Assembly (NCBI GenBank): GCA_964036315.1
Contig: OZ038496.1
Location: 13,524,883 to 13,588,882, forward strand
Source: Acanthosepion esculentum
Taxonomy: Eukaryota; Mollusca; Cephalopoda; Sepiida; Sepiidae
Direction: 5' to 3'
Length of the DNA stretch: 64,000 nt
This document shows positions 12,490-22,410 of the stretch, piece by piece. The notes beneath the pieces were generated by a model. That model was not told the DNA's origin, ran no database searches, and saw only the letters and a program-made list of their open reading frames with translations. The translations under genes were made by a program, and so were the position numbers. Each line of letters opens with the position of its first letter. The first letter of the stretch is position 1.

Positions 12490-12800
12490 TGTCAAACCCA
12501 GTCAGTACCTAGATGGGTAACCACTTGGGAATACCAAGTGCTATAAGTTTGGATGTGTGGGTGGTGTAATGCCTTGAAATTGTTAATCAGAGAGCCGAGT
12601 TCCAATTCCTGTTGGGGTCATTTTATTCACTTATGCACAAATAACCTTGGGAAAGTTATGAATCCACCTCTTCTCCCTCCCAGCTATGGGTTAATTAGTA
12701 ATCACTAAATCATTATCTCCAGAAACAAAAAAAATTCTAAAAGTATTTTCTGGTTTTAAATAACCTGCAAAGGGTTGATAAGCCACAGAAAACGAACCAA
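12490..12800 (+). mobile_element. 5S rRNA/tRNA composite SINE (type A)
   Basis: The 3' half of a 5S rRNA is kept at 12497-12550 (CAGTCAGTACCTAGATGGG, CCACTTGGGAATACC, GTGCTATAAG). It is followed by a tRNA-like part (GGTGGTGTAATG; GAGCCGAGTTCCAATTCC), the core (CCTTGGGAAAGTTATGAATCC; CAGCTATGGGTTAATTAG) and the type A tail ending TTTTAAATAACCTGCAAAGG. It is truncated at the 5' end. Confidence 0.75.
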
Positions 12801-12869
12801 TCAAGAAATGCATATTTTGTAAATATAGAAAATGTACATTTATTATTAGTATAAATTTTAGCTCTGTTA

Positions 12870-13274
12870 TTATTCATTGAGCACTGTTTTATTACCATCA
12901 GCACTCATGAATTTATATATAACACACACAGAGTACTGCTTGAAAGTTTGTGAACACCCCAGACATGGTCATTTAAATAAATAATAAAAACACATCCTCT
13001 TTTTGTTTGTCTTCATCATTTGGAAAGTCTACTTTACAAATTGGTGTTTGGATACACATTTTAAATTCGTTCACAATAACAATCGCCATGTCTGGAAGTT
13101 CAAAAACTTTTAAGTGTGTGTGTATATATATATATATAGGGGCACCTCGAGGTGGTGTAATGGTTAGCAAGCTTGTCTCGCTAGAACAATTACGACTGAG
13201 TAGTGAGTTCGATCCTCACTGGGTGCCCCATACATTCGGCCTTGTGCCACATCTAAGCTATGCTTGGAAAATCG

Positions 13275-13336
<62 letters not shown>

Positions 13337-13448
13337 TGCTGGTGGTAATAAAACAGAGCTCAATGTGGATGCACATTTAATAGGATTATTTTAAATTTTT
13401 TTCACAGTAACAATGATCATGCCTGGGGGGTTCACAAACTTTCAAGCA

Positions 13449-13455
<7 letters not shown>
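12870..13455. mobile_element. Nested MITE-like inverted-repeat cluster
   Basis: Several inverted segments lie here: CTTGAAAGTTTGTGAACACCC near 12940 against GGGGTTCACAAACTTTCAAG at 13426-13446, and CATTGAGCACTGTTTTATTACC near 12876 against GGTAATAAAACAGAGCTCAATG at 13344-13365. A second right-end copy lies at 13078-13112. A tRNA-SINE and (AT)n/(AG)n tracts interrupt the interior. It looks like one or two copies of a Tc1/mariner-type MITE, with the exact borders unclear. Confidence 0.5.
13138..13290 (+). mobile_element. tRNA-derived SINE
   Basis: GGTGGTGTAATGGTTAGCAAG (box A-like) and GTGAGTTCGATCCTCACTGG (box B, near consensus) are followed by GTGCCACATCTAAGCTATGC and an (AT)n tail. GGGGCACC at the start and GGGTGCCCC after box B could pair as an acceptor-like stem, so the tRNA ancestry is still visible. 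It continues into an unrelated tail, so it is not a tRNA gene. Confidence 0.7.
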
Positions 13456-13494
<39 letters not shown>

Positions 13495-13504
13495 AGAGAG
13501 AGTG

Positions 13505-13655
13505 AGAAAGTGAGTGATTTACTAAGCAAAGCTTAGATGTGGCACAATGGTGAAAAGATGGATTACCTGATGAGGATCAAACTCACTACTCAGTAGTAAT
13601 TGATTTGGTGAGGCAAGCTTGTTAATCATTACACTAAGTGCCCCACACATAAACA
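13505..13655 (-). mobile_element. tRNA-derived SINE, inverted copy
   Basis: This is the same family as 13138-13290 on the opposite strand: GGGGCACTTAGTGTAATGATT, GAGTTTGATCCTCATCAGG, then TGTGCCACATCTAAGC. An (AT)n/(AG)n tract lies at its end, as for its neighbour. Confidence 0.65.
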
Positions 13656-15163
13656 GGTGTACAACAGGTGAAAACACCTAGATAAATAAATTGGATTGAG
13701 GGGAGAGAAATGTGACTTATCAGAGTTTTGTTGCCACCTGCTACAATAAATCAGTTGGTACCTGTATTCTAGATAAAGAGCTCTATTCATTCTGTTCAGA
13801 CCGAGGCAATACCTATAACTTTGAATTTGCCTTAGTTTGGATACATTCACATCAAAATATAACACAAGCCAATGCAGGAATATCTATTTTTTTTCCTTTT
13901 TGTTCAATCACTGTTGAATGATTAAACTTTTCATTACATTACCATCAATAATTAAAATATTTCTCATTAAAACCCAATAAATTTTTATAAATAGTAAAAA
14001 GAAAACTTCATTTCTCAGAATTTTGTTTTCAGAAAAGAAAAGTCAATATTATACAGCTGATATTAAACATTATATTTTCACAATCAAATTTTAAAATGTT
14101 TTTTTTAATCAGTATAACCCCAAACAAGAAAGTGATTGTCCTTTTATTGCCTTTATACACACTTGAATCTTGATAGAAAAAAAGTCTCATATGCATTCAC
14201 AAACATTATCATAACCTATTTTACAAAATTAATTTTCCATTTTTAAAGTTAATTATTTTAAAGCACATCAAAAATCAACATCATTTTAAAATGTTGAGGA
14301 TTTTATAAGTATGTAAAAAAATATATATATATAAAAAAAACAATATTCATCTACACACATACTCAGGCAGAATATGGCACAGTTGAAATAGGATTCCCAC
14401 GTATACATGCAACGTGAGGTAAAAATTGCTCCAGATCCATCGGTATTCCCCTTTCTCTGGGAACGCCTCAGGTGCCCAGACCCTAGTCTTCTCTCATAGG
14501 AAAGGTACTGCCTGGCAACTGACCCCCTGGAGCTGAGCAAGATATACTTCATTTTGATCCTGATGGGATTCTGGCTAGGAGTAGCTCTCTAAATTCGTTT
14601 TTTCTTTTTTTAACTGTTCAGTCTATGCATGTTTCAAGAAAAGATCCAACCAATTCAAAGTGAAAGATGGAATAAAGGAAATTAAATCAAAAGTTCAGTA
14701 AATCAGTATATTCTACTAAATTGTACAATACATTAAAAAACGTGTATGAATTTTGTTTTTCTTTTGCACTGAACAAAAAAGAAAAAAAAAAAAGATGCAA
14801 AAAAAATCAGGTAGTTCGTACCCAAGCCAAATTATACATTAAAGCCCTGAATATACAAACATAAAAAAAAAATTACCCTCACCATGCTCGTATGGTTGAA
14901 AAAGGAAAAGAATGCTTTTGGGAGGTATTTTTTTTTAACCAAAAAAAAAAATGAGATCTTTATTCATTATTCCCTTTCTTTATCAATCTCACAAAATAGA
15001 AATTTAATTTTTACAAATAAAAACTGACTACAACTTTTTATTTCTGGTTTGTCATTTTGTTATGTCAAAATTTTACGTTGTTAACAATTGTAAAAAATAA
15101 TTAAATAAAATAGGGGTGGTCAATAATAATATTAGGGGGGTAAAGAGAAAAACTTTTAAGGGG

Positions 15164-15258
15164 GTGCTGAAAAGTTTCCGGCCTGACGTAGTTCCCCAAA
15201 AAATCTGATCAAACGAGTAATCTTTTTGTTCGGGCTGATAACTTTTCAGCCCTCACTA
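15164..15258. mobile_element. Short MITE-like element (GGTGCTGAAAAGTT ends)
   Basis: The left end GGGGTGCTGAAAAGTTTCC and the right end GGCTGATAACTTTTCAGCCC are inverted. A second copy with the same ends is at 53388-53520. The interior of about 55 bp has no coding content. Confidence 0.5.
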
Positions 15259-16642
15259 GTACAATGATTTTTAAAAAGCGGATGGCTAGAGGAACACACT
15301 AAAATCTGCATGGGTCATTAAACGACGAGCAACAACATTTCTAACGTTATTCATTGTTAACAATTTAACGAAGCAAACAAGACTGTCCATTCATTGACTC
15401 TCAGAGAAACCTACGGATGAGGGGTGTGTTGTATTCTTAGCTGACACCTCTTAAAAAAGAAAGAAATAAAAACTAAAAGTAGATTGCTTTCTAAGTGGGT
15501 GGGACCCGGTTTCAAATTCAATGAGACGGCAGGAATTTCTACTGAAAAAAATATCAATTCTTCAAGAACTATATATGTGAGCGTTTAAAATAAAATTATT
15601 AAATTTTTAATTACAATAAAAAATTAATAAATCTTTTCGATTAATCACTAGACTTATTCGAACGAAAGCATATTTTTAATTTAAAAATGTGAAATGGAAA
15701 AATAAAGCTCAAATAATGTTATTGACGAAAACAATAATTTAATATTTAAATTTAGATTTTAGAAGTATATGTACTTTTCAACAATTACGGACCATAATTT
15801 CTTTTTTATTTAATTTAATTTTTTGAAGAATTTAAAATACGGTTTGCATCTTTTTGGGTTCTTGGAGTTTATTTTAAACTTTTTTTGTTTTAAATTTTAA
15901 AATAATCAAATAAAACAAGAAAAAAATAATTAAGTAAATAAATTATATACTTAAAAAACAAATGGCAATCTACCTTTTTAATTTTAAGGTATTTAATTCG
16001 ATATAGATACGTAGAAAAAATATTTGTTTTTATTTTCTGTATATTTTCTGGTTTAATTTTGAAAAAAAATCATAAGAAAACAATGTTTTTTGGTTTGTTT
16101 TTTCTTTTTCGTTTTTTTTTTTTTGTCACCTAAAAGATGACATTAACAGCTGGATATTTTGTCATAATATTAAAATATTAAATTGGAAAATCATCAGAGG
16201 AATAATATTTAATATTTTCCCATTTAAAAACAATCTTTTCCAACCTTCGAAAAGACAATATTATTTTAAAACATAAAAAAAGACGTGTGATAATGAAATG
16301 AACACATTTGTTTTTTTTAATTCCGTCTATTTTGTAGTAAAGAAGAAAAAAAAAACAATTAAAAATATATTAAAAATATTTAGTTTCTATTAAATCTTAA
16401 ATAAGACCTAGCAAACAATTAATAAACCCTTATTATTAAATTGTTTCAAAATGAATAATTTCTGATGAGAAAATTTACAAGCATAAGGAACTTTTTATAA
16501 ACAACTTAAAATGAAATTCGCTGTGTTTCTCTTAAAAAAGAAAAAGAAAGATAGTCGCTGACTGTGGGCGGTGAAAGTTTAATATGGCCTGAACATGTAA
16601 CTCTTATAAATGAAAAGACAGTTGAATAATAACGACACGGAC

Positions 16643-16830
16643 CTGTTTCCATATCTGGTAATAAAGGTGACCAGTGTAAGTGAAACGAAGACGAAAAGCT
16701 GAGGGTGTCGCGCCATAGCCCTGACGCAAACATGTGGCTGCCACTGCCACATCCTCCATTGGCTCCACGTCACATCTCGCACTTTCACGCGAGACTGTCG
16801 ATAACCCTCCCCTCCCCTTTCTTCCTCCAT
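16643..16830 (-). CDS. TXNDC11: TXNDC11-like exon 1 (N-terminus and signal anchor)
   Basis: The first coding exon is proposed from the ATG at 16828-16830 (context GGGGGATGG) to a donor after GGAAACAG at 16643: 62 codons plus two bases. The N-terminal 38 residues are polar and basic with several Trp. Residues about 45-58 (LFVFVSLTLVTFIT) are a hydrophobic stretch suited to a signal anchor. MARHPQLFVFV resembles MARQRPELL and the transmembrane segment at the same place in vertebrate TXNDC11, as recalled. The AG overhang joins the leading C of exon 2 (2417) to make serine, keeping the frame open. An alternative start is the in-frame ATG at 16714-16716, giving a 24-codon exon. The donor (GTCCGT) is weaker than that of exon 2. 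The protein would be a type II ER membrane protein. Confidence 0.65.
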
Positions 16831-16900
16831 CCCCCACCCCCAATCCTTACTGCCGCTATATTTCTATTACGATGAGCAGCATCAAAAGGTTCAATGTATC
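16831..16900 (-). promoter_or_regulatory. Probable 5' flank of the TXNDC11-like gene
   Basis: The block 16680-16870 is richer in G+C and CpG than its AT-rich surroundings, and the C-rich plus strand (CCCCACCCCC) gives GC-box-like sequence just upstream of the proposed start. No TATA box is evident. This is inferred from composition and position only. Confidence 0.35.
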
Positions 16901-17599
16901 TTTATGGGCTCGAACTCAGAACAAGGAAAACGGATTTATGATCAATCTCATTATCTAATAGACTATAATACATTTCATTATAGAATTTGCATATATAATG
17001 TGTGTGTACATGAATTCGATATACAACCGATCCCTGTCAAGGGTGATAATTGCTGTAACAGATTTAATAGTTACATGAGGTAAAGAGGGAGCAAATTAAT
17101 TATGGATGAGCGGTATACCCAAATATTCATTTGCTAAGTTTTTTTTTCTGGCAACAATCACGAAAAATTGACGTAACATCATCTTCCTACATCTGAACTT
17201 GTGCTAAAAAAGCACTACGGCTGAGATAATAGCAGATAGCATATTTCCCAGTATCACCAATAGTCATTGTTCAAGCTCAAATCATCATCATCAAACTCTT
17301 GACTGCTTCGGGTGTGGGTCTGAGGGCAGAAGAAATGGACTTTGATTCTTCGATCCTTTCATTGGGCATTCAGATAGCTTAGCCTCAGTGACGTGCAGAA
17401 GTTTCGTGATGCCCGAGGCTAACTCCTTGATTGTATACTCCTAACACTCAAGTAGGATGGGGGTGGAGACTCCTCCGGTCTCGCTTATCAAAACATAGAT
17501 CCACATTCACACCAGATTGTGGGACTGTAGGGCGCTTGTACAACGAAGTTAACAGAGACAATTTCAAATTTCAAAAACTAAATTTTTATTTCACTCTTT
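16901..17599. other. No gene recognised
   Basis: AT-rich DNA to about 17270, then a more GC-balanced block (17270-17560) with GAGGCTAACTCC and GGGTGGAGACTCCTCC. That block may be a repeat, but I cannot match it to another copy in the window. Confidence 0.4.
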
Positions 17600-17830
17600 G
17601 ATTGGTTGCCCTCCCGATATGGTTACCCCCTATGCTCCATTTTCTGCACGCTACTGTTTAGCAGTGACCATCTCCTATCCAAAATCTTGACCGACAGCCA
17701 AAGACCACAGGATATGTTGTGGGTCGCCCTCAGTTCGTGCACTAGGTCCTCAGTTGTCCTTCTCCTAGACCGGTTGCCACCCAAGGCTATAGGACCCAGT
17801 CTGTCCTGCAATTTGTGGGAAAAATTAAAT
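17600..17830 (-). mobile_element. SINE tail fragment (type B/C)
   Basis: On the minus strand ACAGACTGGGTCCTATAGCC then GGTGGCAACCGGTCTAGGAG matches the segment after the core in SINE types B (18200-18240) and C (58330-58370). The 5' head and core are absent. Confidence 0.5.
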
Positions 17831-18029
17831 AAATCCAATAAAATAACAACAATAATAATAATAAAGAATTAAGAAAAAGAAATTAATTTTCCCATAAAAG
17901 AAAGTTATAAAGAAACCGGAGAGGGTTTTTGGTCACATGCGCGATTTTATGAACCCACTCCCGAAAAGGACACACTCTTTCTCTTTTCCACTTTCCAACG
18001 ACATCGGACGTGTTTTGGCAGTCCTACTC

Positions 18030-18330
18030 ATGAAGTAAGTGAATTGGTCGTTCCAACTCAACACAAAGCTAATTTAGCCACTCAAATATGAAAGCCGAGT
18101 TCGAATTACAGTCAAATCCATTGCATTCACTTACGTGCTAATACTCTTGGGAAAGGTATGAATCCTCTTCTTCTCACCCCCCAGCTATGGCTAAATAGCA
18201 AGACAGACCGGGTTCTATAGCCTTGGATAGCAACTGGTCTACCTACTGCGGGAAAAAAATCTGCCTCGTCAGTTATGTATCTTTCGATACATGATTGCCT
18301 AAGCGTGTATCACGTATGGCACATAACTTC
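18030..18330 (+). mobile_element. SINE, type B tail
   Basis: Box B-like GAGTTCGAATTACAGTC is followed by the core (ATTCACTTACGTGCTAATAC, CTTGGGAAAGGTATGAATCC, CAGCTATGG), the linker ACCGGGTTCTATAGCCTTGG and the type B tail (GTATCTTTCGATACATGATTG, GCGTGTATCACGTATGGCAC). Two further copies with this tail lie at 44023 and 47735. Confidence 0.7.
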
Positions 18331-18431
18331 TTTAATTTACCCACTGTTATCCTAATTTACTTCTGAACAAAAAACAAACCCAAGTGACGTTGAGAAATTT
18401 GTTATATTCTTTATTCCATTATATTGTAGAG

Positions 18432-19915
18432 CAGGGGGGGGCAACCCTTGGCACGCGTGCCAAACATGGCACACCGATGACTTGTTTCTGGCACGTAAAA
18501 CTTATTCATTAGATTCCCTTTTATTCTTTCTCCTCTTTCATGTATATCATTATCCCATGTATTTTTTCAGCCCTTTATACATCATGCAGAATGTCACGAC
18601 CATCAGCTAAGAAACGATGTTATTCAAATGAAGAGGCTATGAGATAATTTAAATACTGTACTGAAAAATTTGGCATGATTAAGAAAGACAATAAAGCTTT
18701 ATGCATTTTCTGTTCCGAGACAATCGTTTGTAGGACTTCTTCTGTAAAGAGATATTTTGAAAGGGTTCATAAAAACTTAAGCAATAAGACTGAGGAGGAA
18801 CAAAGAGAATTAATTGAACTGAGCAAGACAAAAAAAAATCAGACTGATACTTTTATGAACTTTATTTCCAACAAAAGTGTTATGGTAATTTACCCACGCA
18901 CGCATGGACTCTTCCATCTATAAATAGGAGCAGGTACTGCCTTTTGGAGAGGGAAGTTTCCAGCAGTCAGCTCTGACTGTCGGACTGAACATTCTTGCTG
19001 TAACATTCTCGTTTGTATATGTTTGTATTACTGTTTCTGTTAATATATTTGTTTAACTCAATTCCTCTCTTTATGTCTTTATTTCTGGCCCTAACAAGGC
19101 CACAACTAAGTCTCATTAAAAAATGTCTTCAAGTGAATGAATCATTTAGGCTTTAATGAAGACTATCCTTTATTTGTAATAGCAAGTAATATATTTAGCT
19201 AAGTGTTATAGTAATTTAACCACGCACGCATGGACTAGCAGATACTCCCTTTTAGAGGGGGAGGTTTCCAGCCGTCAGATCTGACAGTCAGACCAAACAT
19301 TCTTGCAGTAACACTCTCATTTGTATATGTTTGTTTTACTGTTTCTGTTAATATATTTGTTTAACTTAATTTCTCTCTTGTGTCTTTCTTTCTGGCTCCA
19401 ACAAAAAGTTATTGTCCAACATGGAAAGCTACTCAGAGATGGGGGGGGGGTATATTAAAGAAGTTTGGCTAGAATGTGTGCCTTTCCTTTCTGAAAATTT
19501 TTCAGAAAAGATTGTTCAGCTCATTAAAGATTTGTCTGTGAGTAGGAAAACAGTTAAGTTTAGGATACTTAAGTTGGAAACTGAAAAACTGATAAAAGAT
19601 TTGTCGTCATGCAATTTTTTTTATTTGTGTTGATGAAAATACAAACATTACATGATCAGCTAGGATAGCCATATTTTCTCGATTTTGTAGGGGTGATGAA
19701 GTATGTGAAGAGATGGTAGCCCTTGTAACACTACCTGGGCGTACTACCGGGGCTGAATTATGTAAAGCAGTTGTGAACGAATTATCTACTCGAGTAATTC
19801 ACATTGCAAAAGTAGTATCTACTACAACAGATGGTGCCCCCAGCATGACTGGTGAGAAGGCAGGGTTTGTAAATCCAGTGATATGTTTTCATTGTATTGT
19901 GGCGTGCTAGTTAGA
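18432..19915 (+). pseudogene. hAT transposase remnant (ZBED type), interrupted
   Basis: This starts with CAGGGGGGGGCAACCCTTGG, a hAT-like terminus. A BED-type segment follows: KFGMIKKDNKALCIFCSETI, then SSVKRYFERVHKNL. After the inserted element at 18878-19403 the reading resumes with YIKEVWLECVPFLSENFSEK and LIKDLSVSRKTV, then EMVALVTLPGRTTGAELCKA and KVVSTTTDGAPSMTGEKAGF, the conserved hAT catalytic-region TDGAPSM block. Frame breaks and a stop early in the BED part show it is dead. The 3' half and right terminus were not found. DNA after 19915 drifts into AT-rich sequence. Confidence 0.7.
18878..19403 (+). mobile_element. TRIM-like LTR element (non-coding, nested)
   Basis: Two direct repeats, 18878-19096 (219 bp) and 19204-19403 (200 bp), begin TGTTAT(G/A)GTAATTTA and end (C/T)AACA or CAACA, so each has TG..CA ends. 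The exact 5-bp sequence AAAAG flanks the pair (18873-18877 and 19404-19408). Only 107 bp separate them, without an open frame. The first repeat has a TATAAATA box at 18917; the second has lost this part in a deletion of about 20 bp. No standard TGG primer-binding site follows the first repeat. This fits a terminal-repeat retrotransposon in miniature, or a much-deleted LTR element, inserted in the hAT transposase. Confidence 0.7.
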
Positions 19916-20374
19916 TTTGGTTTAGAATTGTTAAGAAGGCTTTGGTGAAGGTTGCGTTTTTGATTAACACCTCACATTTAAATTTGCAAAAAAAAAACAC
20001 AAGGAAGAAATAACAAGAGATTATGTAGTAATGAACAATAAAATGTATTGAAAATAGACGAGTACAACAATCGTGCTTGATGAAATAAAATTAAGAAAAA
20101 GGAAGTAGTTTCCCTTGTACTGATGCAAGATTGAAAATATGTATTAAAGAACTTTCATGTTTAAATGTTCAGAGTTCAGTGATAAATGATAACTGAATTC
20201 AAGTATGAAAAAGCTTGTACAAAAGGGTAATAGAATTTTGAGTTTGTTACTTGGCTTTTGGACAGACAGTTCACAGGGATATCTTATTCTTTTCAGTACT
20301 GCTCAATTATTACTCATCTGTTTCCACTGCATCCAAGTCTGTTCTAACTTATAGAAACTATCCCACTTGTTAGA
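19916..20374. other. No gene recognised
   Basis: AT-rich DNA. It could include further decayed hAT sequence, but no motif can be supported. Confidence 0.4.
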
Positions 20375-20940
20375 TGTTGTGGCATGTGGGGGTTTCCTTA
20401 CTTTGCTCGATTCAGCAGCAGCGGCTGAAATAATCAGCAGTGTACAACCAGAAGTCCCAGAGGTCATAAAAGCCTCGACCGAGCCCTATTCGGCCTCTTT
20501 TCCGGTCCTTCATTTCAGCGGCCTCTGCATTTAAGGCTCGCTCTTTCCCATTTTTCACATTCAGCGGTCTCTACCTTCAAGCCCATCTCGAAGGGCTACA
20601 CACAAACCTCACTGCAGAAGACGGGGCCTATCTTGGTAGGTTGACGTCAGATTTCTCGTTCCTCCCTCGGGAACTGGAGAAGAAATCTCGCTTCGAGACA
20701 CCTACCAAAGAATAGCTACACACAACTTCTGCTGCAAAAGACGGGAGCTGTCCTAACAGTTTCACATTCGGATTTCTCGTCCCTCCCGTGGGAATTAACG
20801 GTGAAATCAGAAACAACTACTATACTCAAGAATATTGTTAACTGGCTTCTGTAATGCCCGTTTATTGGAGAGACTTTGTAAATCACAGATACAACAATGC
20901 TAACGCCTTCGAACAATACTTGGCCAGACGCAACTAATTC

Positions 20941-21006
<66 letters not shown>

Positions 21007-21252
21007 TTTACCCGTCACGTGATCTAATTATTTTAAGATGAGGTCGACTGTGCTTGCTCCCTGGCCATCCATGTTCAAACTCAAATGTCGACAGTGACAC
21101 TGTATTCCTATATGACACTAGGAAACAACACTTTTCCCCACAAAATTCTATGTTCAATCAGAAATAAAAGCTGTTGAACAGTTATTTTCAAGCTTTGGGT
21201 TTTTGTTCATTCCACTCACACTGCCGAGACGCAACAGGAAAAATTCCCAACA
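20375..21252 (+). mobile_element. Candidate solo LTR
   Basis: This begins TGTTGTGGCATGTGGGG and ends AAATTCCCAACA, giving TG..CA ends over 878 bp. It has a TATA-like CATAAAAGCC near 20466 and an AATAAA near 21162. Inside, a block of about 100 bp is repeated (GCTACACACAAAC..AGAAGACGGG at 20596 and GCTACACACAACT..AAAGACGGG at 20715, each followed by GATTTCTCGT(T/C)CCTCCC). A 62-bp (AT)n tract sits at 20943-21004. No target duplication is seen, so the borders are tentative. Confidence 0.4.
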
Positions 21253-21384
21253 AACTGACCTAGGGATTGAACTCACAATTACTATTCTACCAAATTCAAG
21301 AAACGTCGCTTTAATCTTCTAGGCTATGAAGTTAATCTGCAGTTTAATGATCTGGAATGGAAATGAAAACAGTGATGTCAACTA

Positions 21385-21480
21385 CCCTGAATCCACCATA
21401 CAGATTCAGGATATGGAATCAGTAAATATTAAACACTTCAAATACCTCGGCGTGTGGATCAGTTATAAAAATTAAGTCTT
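21385..21480 (+). mobile_element. LINE reverse transcriptase fragment (YLG motif)
   Basis: The plus frame reads PESTIQIQDMESVNIKHFKY followed by LGVWIS, the strand after the catalytic palm common to RTE/R2-like LINE RTs (FKYLG). It is isolated and ends in a stop. A box B-like inverted tRNA segment (GGGATTGAACTC) precedes it at 21264. Confidence 0.55.
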
Positions 21481-21652
21481 GGAGAACAAGATTGTAGAGG
21501 ACCGGGGTTTGAATATGATGATGTATATCTCTGGGCTAAGATTTCCTGCTGGCCGGTCCAGCTACATAGGAATGTTGGACTTTAATGGAGTCCAAAGAAG
21601 ATAAAGAAACAAACAAGACCGATATACATGTATGCAAACAAATATATATTAA

Positions 21653-22110
21653 TAACAAATTACAATGAAATGAAGGGTTACAGAGTGTTGTATGGAGAAG
21701 TTATGGTGAGTGTGTTGAGTGTCCGTACGAACGCTTATATTGTTTTTAGCGTGTTCCCAGAATATAGGAAACGCTGTATGTGTGAGAGGTCACATATTGG
21801 AATAAGTAAAAAAAAAAAAAAAGAAAGTTTTTTTTACCTCGCCTCACGCGCGAGGTTGCGGCCCGAGGCCTGAGTCGAGACACAAATTACAAATACATTG
21901 AAGACATGGAAAGTTACAGAGTATTTGTATGGAGAAGTTATGGTGAGTGTGTTGAGTGTCCGTACGAACGCGTATATTGTTTTTAGCGTGTTCCCAGAAT
22001 ATGGGAAACGCTGTATGTGTGGAGGTCACATATTGGAATAAGTAAAAAAGAGAAAGTTTTTTTACCTCGCCTCACGCGCGTGGTTGCGGCCCGAGGCCTG
22101 AGTCGAGACA
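21653..22110. repeat. Tandem duplication, unit about 234 bp
   Basis: Two adjacent copies start at ACAAATTACAA and end GCCTGAGTCGAGACA (21882 and 22110). Shared blocks include GAAGTTATGGTGAGTGTGTTG, GTCCGTACGAACGC and CCTCGCCTCACGCGCG. Differences are few, so the duplication is fairly young. The CpG-rich end, followed by a TATTTATA near 22170, looks like duplicated LTR or promoter DNA, but no element ends could be fixed. Confidence 0.7.
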
Positions 22111-22289
22111 GCTGGCCGCACGTGTGCGTAAGCCGTAAAAAAGAAAGAGACGAAAGGTCAGCCAGTATTTATACTCGTGGGAGAGAGACCCCTGTTGAAG
22201 GATTAAGGAAATGAGGAGCTAACTGCGACAAGATAGTGAATAGGCGACGCCAGAAGTAGTTTCTCCCAACACCGCAAATTGCTACAAAA

Positions 22290-22410
22290 CCAAAACATCA
22301 ACATGAAAACTCGAGTCCTGTTCTTAAATAGCCTCGCCAGATCGAGATTTTCATGTGGATCTTATACATTGAGCCAAGCCCGTTCAGAAATATCTAAACT
22401 ACCAGCTGAA
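22290..22410 (+). mobile_element. LINE reverse transcriptase fragment
   Basis: The plus frame gives NINMKTRVLFLNSLARSRF and continues into SYTLSQA, a motif just after the RT palm of RTE/R2-like LINEs (K.R..FLNS.VRSRL.Y). It is short and isolated. Confidence 0.5.

Larger units (their letters stand above)
2418..16642 (-). other. Intron 1 of the TXNDC11-like gene (14.2 kb)
   Basis: This intron is inferred from matching splice phases: exon 1 ends with two bases AG and exon 2 starts with C, making one serine codon. It contains the separately listed SINEs, hAT remnant, MITEs and microsatellites. Stretches at 2430-4180, 4310-7100, 7980-9210, 13660-15160 and 15260-16500 hold only AT-rich, homopolymer-rich DNA in which I see no conserved feature. 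A direct repeat of about 75 bp (ATATGA(G/C)TTTGT..TAAAATCA.TGCTTTATAAAAA) occurs at 3540-3630 and again at 3730-3820. Confidence 0.65.
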
